From Bacteroidaceae bacterium (GTDB taxonomy: Bacteria > Bacteroidota > Bacteroidia > Bacteroidales > Bacteroidaceae): a DNA stretch of 64,000 nucleotides. Positions within the stretch are counted from its first letter, which is position 1. Each line of letters opens with the position of its first letter. Of the stretch, positions 55,520 through 61,688 are shown piece after piece. The notes below the pieces were generated by a model, which had not been told where the DNA came from, made no database searches, and saw nothing but the letters and a program-made list of their open reading frames with translations. The position numbers and the translations under genes were made by a program. The DNA is taken from the NCBI GenBank assembly GCA_024398435.1, contig JAKSJD010000011.1, positions 19,311 through 83,310 on the forward strand, given 5' to 3'.

Positions 55520-56934
55520 GCTTCTTCCTCCTCGCTTACGATTTTATTCACTGCATTCAGATAGGCCATGATGCTGGCACCTACAATATCTCGGGAAACA
55601 CCACGACCCGAATAAATCTTTCCGTTGTGGCGAAGACGAACTACCGTACCACCCATTGCTTCACGTCCTTCTGTGACGGATTGAATCTGGAAGTCGTCGA
55701 GTTCGTATTGGCGGCCTACCAATTGCTCGATTGCTCGGAAGGCTGCATCGACCGGACCGTCGCCAAGGCTCACGCTGTCGAGCAAGGCATCGTCTTTCTT
55801 CAGACGAAGATGACAAACGGCTGAAATAAGGTTGCCCGAATTGATGAGATAACTCTCGAGACAATAAATCGGAGGAGCCTGGAAAGCAACCGAAGCCACG
55901 ATGGCATCCAATTCCTTTGCTTCCACGGTTTCGTTCTTTTCTGCAAACTTGATGAAGGCATCGTAAACCTTCTTGCTGTCGGCTTCGTCGAGGTCGTAAC
56001 CCAACTTGCCTGCCACCTTGACCACAGCATTCATATCGTCGTGAACGGTCAGTTTCAATTCGTTTCTGTCTGCCTGCAATTCATCTTCAACGATATAAGG
56101 CTTGTAGCGGTCGGCCTCACAGAGCGACTTGATTTGCTCAACGGCACGCTTCAGTTCGGTAGCCTTCACGTCGCAATGAGCCTTGCAAACATCAGCCTTA
56201 GAACTGAGAATCTTCACGAATCGCTTGAGCGAAGCAGTGGTGTCGCCATAAGGAGTGGTCTTGATTTCGTCGGCACCGGCTCTGACGGCAGCAATGGCAC
56301 ACGTGTCGGCCATGAACATTTCGTTAGAGCACCAAACGCCCAACTTCACGCCTTCTGGCAATATGTTGCGAATCCATTTTGTGGAATCATAGAATTCGTA
56401 TTCGAAGAGATTGCCTGCAGTGTCGAAGATTGTCACGATGGAAGCACCATTGTCGACTGCTGTCTTCACTGCATTGAGAAGGAATTCCTGTTCGCTTCGG
56501 CCAAAGTCGGCTGCAACGAATTCCACGTCCTTACATACCTTTGCACATCGGCTCACCAAGTCGGCCACCAATTCGATGATGGCTGCAGGTTTCTTGTGGC
56601 AAAGATATTCCATCTGAACCGTACTTACAGGAACCGACACTTGCAGACGAGGATGAGCCGCACCTTTAAGGGCATTCCAAGTCTCTTCTATGCTGTCTGG
56701 ATTGAAAATGTCCACAGGAACGGCCAAGATGCCTTTCTTCACAGTGGAAGCAAGCGACTTGATTAGTAGGCTGTCCTGCTTTCCGTTGACGATTGGGCCA
56801 GTCTCGATGACCGACACACCAAGTTTGTCCAGCATTTTAGCCAGTTCGATTTTCTGGCGGAACGACAGGCGGTTACCTTTCTCGCTGTCGGCCAGCTTCA
56901 TAGTAATGTCGCTTACAAAGATTTTTCTATCCAT
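55516..56934 (-). CDS. LeuA-like protein with degenerate active site and LeuA regulatory domain
   Basis: A 472-residue protein with a DRE-TIM-type barrel (about 1-280) and a C-terminal LeuA-type dimer/regulatory domain (about 355-465, ending GRGVSRDIVGASIMAYLNAV). The family's catalytic motif DTTLRDGEQ reads DITMKLADS here, with Asp9 kept but the key Arg replaced by Lys13. The metal-binding HxHND stretch reads V-W-C-S-N-E at 200-205, so both His are lost (Trp201, Ser203). It is therefore unlikely to be an ordinary metal-dependent 2-isopropylmalate synthase. A changed reaction, or a binding or regulatory role, is possible. It is the first gene of the operon with the synthetase fusion and nifJ. 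Confidence 0.85.
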   Translation of the reverse strand: MDRKIFVSDITMKLADSEKGNRLSFRQKIELAKMLDKLGVSVIETGPIVNGKQDSLLIKSLASTVKKGILAVPVDIFNPDSIEETWNALKGAAHPRLQVSVPVSTVQMEYLCHKKPAAIIELVADLVSRCAKVCKDVEFVAADFGRSEQEFLLNAVKTAVDNGASIVTIFDTAGNLFEYEFYDSTKWIRNILPEGVKLGVWCSNEMFMADTCAIAAVRAGADEIKTTPYGDTTASLKRFVKILSSKADVCKAHCDVKATELKRAVEQIKSLCEADRYKPYIVEDELQADRNELKLTVHDDMNAVVKVAGKLGYDLDEADSKKVYDAFIKFAEKNETVEAKELDAIVASVAFQAPPIYCLESYLINSGNLISAVCHLRLKKDDALLDSVSLGDGPVDAAFRAIEQLVGRQYELDDFQIQSVTEGREAMGGTVVRLRHNGKIYSGRGVSRDIVGASIMAYLNAVNKIVSEEEEA

Positions 56935-57011
56935 ACTTTTATATGCTTTAATCTGTAATTAATACTTCTTGTTTTGTCAGTGTTTTATATCTCTTTCTAT
57001 AATATTGGGCG

Positions 57012-57042
57012 CAAAAATAGTAAAGTTATTTCATTTGGCAAA
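57012..57042 (-). promoter_or_regulatory. Promoter of the LeuA-like / synthetase fusion / nifJ operon
   Basis: On the minus strand: TTTG, 19 bp, TATTTTTG, ending about 78 nt before the LeuA-like start. It is the closest full consensus match. Confidence 0.8.
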
Positions 57043-57130
57043 ATAATTAGCACAAAATGTGTCATCAGCAAAGCTGAAAGTTCTTTCGGTGGCCATTTCG
57101 GGTATGGGTCGGTTGCAATGGAAGGTGCAA

Positions 57131-57166
57131 ACAAAAGAAAAGCGGCACTGCTTGAGTGTCGCCTTT
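57131..57166 (-). terminator. Terminator of the candidate small RNA
   Basis: GCGACACT and AGTGCCGC form an 8-bp stem (one wobble) around a CAAGC loop. On the minus strand TTTTCTTTTG follows. Confidence 0.75.
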
Positions 57167-57363
57167 CCATGAGTATGTGTTGAGCTATTACTTAACTTCT
57201 TCTAATTTAACCACTACTGAAACTCAGCGAGTTATAAGTTTTATGGTACAAATTAGGGACACCATAAGCATCCTAAATAACAGGAATCAATAATCATCGA
57301 GAGCTATCCGTGCTCTCACTTTTGCCGACGACTTTTATCGTTGTCTTTGCTTTCCTATTTGTT
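57131..57363 (-). ncRNA. Candidate small RNA of about 230 nt
   Basis: A full promoter (57369-57400) reads into this ORF-free stretch, and a good terminator ends it. Within it are hairpins such as GAGAGC-ACGGATA-GCTCTC near 57299-57317, AACTC-GCT-GAGTT near 57223 and an ACGA/TCGT stem near the 5' end. No family could be named; 6S-like or an antisense/leader role are open. It could also be a 5' leader of the downstream operon with internal termination. The rest of the spacer 56935-57497 holds the operon promoter. Confidence 0.5.
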
Positions 57364-57368
57364 GTTTG

Positions 57369-57400
57369 CAAAGGTACAGATTTTGCTGCATTTGAGCAAA
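57369..57400 (-). promoter_or_regulatory. Promoter of the candidate small RNA
   Basis: On the minus strand: TTTG, 20 bp, TACCTTTG. The same -7 variant is used by the initiator tRNA promoter at 26790. Confidence 0.8.
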
Positions 57401-57497
57401 TTTCTATGGTACAAATGTGCTGTTATATCGAAAGAACTATGCACATTGCTGACTTCGGGACTCGAAATCCGCATCTTGAACCTTATCGTTAGGAATT

Positions 57498-58472
57498 TTA
57501 CTCGTGACAAATCTCTTTACGCAAGCGTTCCAAGTCCGCTTCAAGACCATCCTTTGATACAAGGGAATCCTTTGGCAGAACATTATAGTTTTTCAAAATG
57601 TTTTCCCTCTTGCCTGTAAACCAATCACAGAAATAGGTCATCAGGAAGTTTGTGAAGTCGTAGTTCTCCTTTTGATTGTAGTTAAGAATATTGATGACGA
57701 ACTGCTTCAACTCTGCATTGCGTAGTTTTTTGTTATAAGCAATCCTCAAACTCTTATCGGCAGGTACATGCCCATGCTCAACAAACAATTTCACAACCAT
57801 CAATACTTTTTCTACATCTTCTACAGGCGTCTTAGCCAGCTCAAAGAAGAGTGCGGCATACTCTGTTGTATTTTTGAGGCGATATTCCTGCTCAAGCTTT
57901 TCTTTCTCTTCAATATCTTTGCTGAGTCTCACCAGCATATCGCGAGTTTCGATGAGGGCCCCCACAGAACTTGATTTCTTCTTTAATTCTGCCAATTTCT
58001 GTTGATAGTCAAGTTCCAACCGCTGTTTTTCCTGAGCCACCCTCAGTTCCACTTGCTCATTAATGAGATTGGAAAGCATATCTGGCAGACTAGATCTTAA
58101 AGATTCGATGATAGAAGTTGTGTCCGTATGAGGAATAGCTGCAATATCAGCGATAATTTTATCCAGTTTGTTGGGTGCAGAACTCTCTTGCTTCTTTATT
58201 TGACGTTGTTGATTCTCGATAATTGCTTGTAGATGTTTTGTCTTCTTCTCTATTTGAATTTCCAAATACAACTTCACGCCTACGATTGTTGCCTTGAATG
58301 CGGTATAAATAAAAGCGAAGACATAGAAATAAGGAAGGTATGGCATGACATAGTCACACAAAGTGTCAAAACTGTCAATGACACCAAATCCGAGTAAGGC
58401 GAAGGCAAGAATAATGAGCCCCCACCCAAAATACCAGATGTAATCATCTATGAAGTCTAAGAATTTTATCAT
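57498..58472 (-). CDS. Membrane protein with coiled coil, unknown function
   Basis: A 324-residue protein not recognised as a named family. Two membrane segments lie in the first 75 residues (YIWYFGWGLIILAFALLGFG and YLPYFYVFAFIYTAFKATIV). A long charged coiled coil follows (about 70-200, with Q-R-Q-I-K-K-Q and Q-Q-K-L-A-E-L-K-K-K runs). The end is a small helical domain with aromatic residues (LMTYFCDWFTGKRENILKNY). The layout, a membrane anchor with a long cytoplasmic coil, resembles sensor or effector subunits of phage-defence or stress systems, but that is only analogy. It lies 105 nt downstream of an XRE regulator on the same strand. Confidence 0.7.
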   Translation of the reverse strand: MIKFLDFIDDYIWYFGWGLIILAFALLGFGVIDSFDTLCDYVMPYLPYFYVFAFIYTAFKATIVGVKLYLEIQIEKKTKHLQAIIENQQRQIKKQESSAPNKLDKIIADIAAIPHTDTTSIIESLRSSLPDMLSNLINEQVELRVAQEKQRLELDYQQKLAELKKKSSSVGALIETRDMLVRLSKDIEEKEKLEQEYRLKNTTEYAALFFELAKTPVEDVEKVLMVVKLFVEHGHVPADKSLRIAYNKKLRNAELKQFVINILNYNQKENYDFTNFLMTYFCDWFTGKRENILKNYNVLPKDSLVSKDGLEADLERLRKEICHE

Positions 58473-58577
58473 ATCAATTCCTAAATATTTTCAAAACATG
58501 TATTCTCTTCCTCATGCCTGAGAGAGAATGTACTTTCTACACAGTTGTATCTTATATTATATGAATGTGTATCAATG

Positions 58578-58829
58578 TTATTTGGTTGGGCAAAGCAAAT
58601 CCCTGATGTCAACGTCAAGAATAGCTGCCACCTGACGAAGAGTTTCGAGATTAGGTTGTACAATGTTAGTGCACCACTTGCTGACCGTTGCAGGGTCTCT
58701 ACCAACCTTCTCTGCTAACCACTTCGCGGTCTTTTTCTGTTCCACCAGCACCACCTTCAAACGGTTAATGTCACCCTTTGAGATTTTACTGATGTTACTC
58801 GTATTATCCGTATTACTGATATTACTCAT
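58578..58829 (-). CDS. XRE-family helix-turn-helix regulator
   Basis: An 83-residue regulator from the ATG at 58829. The open frame continues upstream but crosses the promoter, so that extension is rejected. After a Ser/Asn-rich N-terminus (NISNTDNTSNISKIS) comes an HTH domain: LKVVLVEQKKTAKWLAEKVG, then DPATVSKWCTNIVQPNLETL. It is a paralogue of the divergent gene at 59107 (about 60% similar by eye). It probably controls the intervening promoters and perhaps the membrane protein that follows. Confidence 0.88.
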   Translation of the reverse strand: MSNISNTDNTSNISKISKGDINRLKVVLVEQKKTAKWLAEKVGRDPATVSKWCTNIVQPNLETLRQVAAILDVDIRDLLCPTK

Positions 58830-58853
58830 ATTTCTATTTCTTTGCGTTTTGTG

Positions 58854-58885
58854 CAAAGTTATAAATAATTTTTGTAATACACAAA
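58854..58885 (-). promoter_or_regulatory. Promoter of the minus-strand XRE gene
   Basis: On the minus strand: TTTG, 20 bp, TAACTTTG, ending 24 bp before the start codon. Confidence 0.8.
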
Positions 58886-58929
58886 AAATTACCAAACAAA
58901 CATGGGCAATCATGTGTTTTTGTAATACA
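58869..58929. promoter_or_regulatory. Two repeated operator-like sites for the XRE pair
   Basis: TTTTTGTAATACA occurs at 58869-58881 and again at 58917-58929, 48 bp apart. The second contains the perfect palindrome TTGTAATACAA. The first overlaps the -33 end of the minus-strand promoter, a position suited to autorepression. Confidence 0.6.
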
Positions 58930-59075
58930 AGAATAGGGACGCTATGTACAAATACAGCAGGAACAACTTGGTACGTTTTGCCAGAAGAATCCTTCAGAAA
59001 AGGCAAATTCCAAAGAAAATGACACGTAAAACACTATTTTTCGTTGAATAATTCTTCCTTCTCGCATATTTTTTA

Positions 59076-59083
59076 TATTTTTG
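59076..59083 (+). promoter_or_regulatory. -7 element ahead of the plus-strand XRE / AlbA operon
   Basis: TATTTTTG, 23 bp before the start codon. No clear -33 TTTG is seen at the right spacing, so it may need an activator or be weak. Confidence 0.5.
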
Positions 59084-59106
59084 CGTTTAAATTAAAACGT
59101 TTTATC

Positions 59107-59319
59107 ATGGCAGAAATAAAGAAGCTTAATAGAATCAAGGTTGTTTTGGCAGAAAAAGACAGAACTGGCAAATGGCTGGCAGCGCAAGTTGGCAAAAGCA
59201 ATTGTACCGTATCTAAATGGTGCAGCAATACAGCTCAGCCAGACCTGCAAACTTTAGACAAGATTGCCATTGCGTTAGATGTAAATGTAAAAGATCTGCT
59301 TAACGACACCGAGAAATAA
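59107..59319 (+). CDS. XRE-family helix-turn-helix regulator (paralogue of the divergent gene)
   Basis: A 70-residue protein consisting almost only of an HTH domain (IKVVLAEKDRTGKWLAAQVG, then NCTVSKWCSNTAQPDLQTL). Starting at the ATG at 59107 places the -7 element upstream; an in-frame extension to 59044 would include it and is rejected. Its stop overlaps the next start by one base (TAATG), so it is co-translated with the AlbA-domain gene. The pair of similar, divergently oriented regulators suggests an autoregulated switch for the restriction locus. Confidence 0.88.
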   Translation: MAEIKKLNRIKVVLAEKDRTGKWLAAQVGKSNCTVSKWCSNTAQPDLQTLDKIAIALDVNVKDLLNDTEK

Positions 59320-60758
59320 TGACGTTAGAAGAAATAATAGCTCGAAAAGAAGGACAGACATTTGATTGCAAGAGCATTCAGATAGAGCCTAAGGCATTAG
59401 CAATTCCGATTGTGGCAATGGCTAATGCAGATGGTGGCATGCTTGCTATTGGAGTGTCTGACAAGACACGCAGAATAGAAGGCGTTGATGGCAATGAAGA
59501 ACGTCTTAACGATTTGCTCCGTGTGCCATTCGACTTCTGCAATCCTTCTGTAAAAATTCGATGCGAATACCTTCCATGCACAGATTCCGAAGGTAAAGAA
59601 AATCGCATTCTCCTCATTCATATCCCAGCCAGCGGTCAACTCCACACCAATCAGGCAGACGAATGCTTCATGCGTGTTGGTGACAAGAGCAAGAAACTCA
59701 ACTTTGACGAGCGTATGCAGCTTCTCTATGACAAGGGCGAACGCTACTACGAGGACAAAGATGTGTATGGAGCCACCATCAACGATGTTGACATGAACCT
59801 TGTGAATGACTACATTCAGGTCATTGGCTACAGCAAGTCTGCTATGGAGTACCTGCGAGAGAATAACGATTTCGTCACAGAGGTTGATGGTCAGCAAAAG
59901 ATAAGCACCGCTTGCATTCTTCTCTTTGGCAATAATCCACAACGCTTCTTCCCTCGTGCTCGAACACGCTTCATCCGCTATGAAGGAACAGAAGAGAAGG
60001 TTGGTACAGAAATGAACGTCGTCAAAGACGTGACTTTCGAGGGCGCCATCCTCAATCAGGTTCGTCGCACCATTGACTATCTTGAGACTCAGGTTCGTGA
60101 ACACACATTCTTAGGACAGGACGGACGTTTTGTTACCAACCGCAACTATCCAAAGTTCGCTATACAAGAGATGGTGGTTAATAGCGTCTGCCATAGAGCG
60201 TACAACATAAAGGGAACCGAGATACAGATAAAAATGTTCGATGACCGTCTTGTATTCGAGACACCTGGCGACCTCCCAGGACTTGTTCGTCCCGACAATA
60301 TCCGTCACACTCACTTCTCACGCAACCCGAAGATAGCCCAATACCTAAAGGCATACAAGTACGTCAAGGAGTTCGGAGAAGGCATCGACCGCATCTGTAA
60401 CGAATTAGAGACAAGAGGTTCCGCAATCCCCTCTTTCCACATCAATGCATTCATCTTGAAAGCAACATTGAAAGCGGAGTGGACAGAAAAAGATACATTG
60501 GCAACGAATACGGACAATAATGTCCACAAAGATGTCCACAAAGATGTCCACAAAGAAATAACAGAGCGCCAAGCCCTTATTATTTCAATGATTCAAGACA
60601 ATCCTAATATAGGGCGTATTGAAATGTCCACAAAATTGGGAGTAAACGAGAAGACCATCAGACGCGACCTTGAAGACCTTAAAGAAAAAAGGATCATAGT
60701 TCGTATTGGAGGGCGTAAAGAAGGTCATTGGGAAATACTTGCTGACAATCACTCGTAA
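59319..60758 (+). CDS. AlbA_2 (Schlafen-type) ATP-binding protein
   Basis: A 479-residue protein. The N-terminal AlbA_2/Schlafen-like domain (about 5-130) has GQTFDCKSIQIEPKALAIPI and ANADGGMLAIGVSDKTRRIE. The middle is a GHKL-like region (about 270-390) with QEMVVNSVCHRAY and FETPGDLPGLV. A linker carries VHKD repeated in tandem, and a winged-helix domain ends the chain (NIGRIEMSTKLGVNEKTIRR). Such proteins are often regulators or accessory factors next to type I restriction genes. Its position between XRE and GIY-YIG/HsdR genes agrees with that. Nucleic-acid binding is likely; a nuclease activity, as in some Schlafen proteins, is not shown. Confidence 0.85.
   Translation: MTLEEIIARKEGQTFDCKSIQIEPKALAIPIVAMANADGGMLAIGVSDKTRRIEGVDGNEERLNDLLRVPFDFCNPSVKIRCEYLPCTDSEGKENRILLIHIPASGQLHTNQADECFMRVGDKSKKLNFDERMQLLYDKGERYYEDKDVYGATINDVDMNLVNDYIQVIGYSKSAMEYLRENNDFVTEVDGQQKISTACILLFGNNPQRFFPRARTRFIRYEGTEEKVGTEMNVVKDVTFEGAILNQVRRTIDYLETQVREHTFLGQDGRFVTNRNYPKFAIQEMVVNSVCHRAYNIKGTEIQIKMFDDRLVFETPGDLPGLVRPDNIRHTHFSRNPKIAQYLKAYKYVKEFGEGIDRICNELETRGSAIPSFHINAFILKATLKAEWTEKDTLATNTDNNVHKDVHKDVHKEITERQALIISMIQDNPNIGRIEMSTKLGVNEKTIRRDLEDLKEKRIIVRIGGRKEGHWEILADNHS
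60520..60558 (+). repeat. 12-bp tandem repeat inside the AlbA_2 gene
   Basis: Three units of a 12-bp motif containing GATGTCCACAAA, read in frame as V-H-K-D repeats in the linker before the winged helix. Copy-number change would keep the frame and alter only linker length. Confidence 0.8.
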
Positions 60759-60832
60759 GTTGTATAATTGAGAACGAACTGCAATCATAAGTTATAAACA
60801 TATTCCATACTCATCAAAAAGATACTCAAAGT

Positions 60833-61684
60833 ATGAGAGCCAAGAATACATTCACAATCCACACGGAGCTAATAGATGGTACGCTTTCAGGAGCTCGTAA
60901 CATATATATGGGAGCAAACTCAACTTGCCATCTATATGTCATACCTCGTGATGAAATCAATATCGCCAACAACATAGCTGATATTGCAGGCCAACCTGCA
61001 TTTTATATTCTGCTTGGCGACACTAACGCACTGAAACCGGAGGCATATATCGGTCAGACAACGGATTTCGCAAACCGCAAGAATGATCATGTACAAAAGA
61101 AAGACTTTTGGAGGACGGCTCTCGTATTCATTTCTGACAACCACAAGATATATGGCGATGATGTAAAATACTTGGAGTATTTAGGAATAGAGGCAGCTCA
61201 AGGCGTAGACTCTTTCTCTCTGTTGAATGGTGCTAACCCTCGAAAGCCTAATATAGCTCCATTCCGTGTCAATGACATGGAAGTGTTCTTCCGTGACATA
61301 CAATTACTCACTCGCTTCTATGGTTGTGGTATCTTTGATGCTCCTGTAGCAAAGCCACAACCAGAACATTTGTTCTACGTACATGCAACCGATCGTCCTG
61401 CTGAGGGAATCGGTTACTATGATGAGAATGCAAAGCAGTTTGTTCTTGTAAAAGGTAGTATAATAGCAAACGAGGTAGTAACAAGTTTCAAGTCTATAGT
61501 TGCTCGTGAGAAATTCATCAAAGAACACTGTAAGACAGACAAAGGACAGATTGTTCTGCAACATGATGTACCTATGGATAGTCCAAGCGGTGCAAGTGGC
61601 ATTATTCTTGGTCGTCCAAGCAATGGATGGGACGACTGGAAAGATGCAGATGGAAACAAGTTAGGTAAAGTCGTAAAACGATAA
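60833..61684 (+). CDS. GIY-YIG nuclease domain protein with DUF4357
   Basis: A 283-residue protein. The N-terminal half has the GIY-YIG core (FYILLGDT, then EAYIGQTTDFANRKNDHVQ, then WRTALVFIS), a small endonuclease fold. The C-terminal part ends in the DUF4357 pattern (SGIILGRPSNGWDDWKDADG). Proteins of this type are found next to type I restriction systems and phage-defence genes. It starts 74 nt after the AlbA_2 gene and ends 4 nt before the HsdR gene. Confidence 0.88.
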   Translation: MRAKNTFTIHTELIDGTLSGARNIYMGANSTCHLYVIPRDEINIANNIADIAGQPAFYILLGDTNALKPEAYIGQTTDFANRKNDHVQKKDFWRTALVFISDNHKIYGDDVKYLEYLGIEAAQGVDSFSLLNGANPRKPNIAPFRVNDMEVFFRDIQLLTRFYGCGIFDAPVAKPQPEHLFYVHATDRPAEGIGYYDENAKQFVLVKGSIIANEVVTSFKSIVAREKFIKEHCKTDKGQIVLQHDVPMDSPSGASGIILGRPSNGWDDWKDADGNKLGKVVKR

Positions 61685-61688
61685 TGAT

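Noticed and set aside
57445-57475. tRNA-like T-arm fragment (CTTCGGGACTCGAAATCC) as an integration scar
   Set aside because: Only one arm is visible, its stem has a mismatch, and no acceptor or anticodon arm is present.
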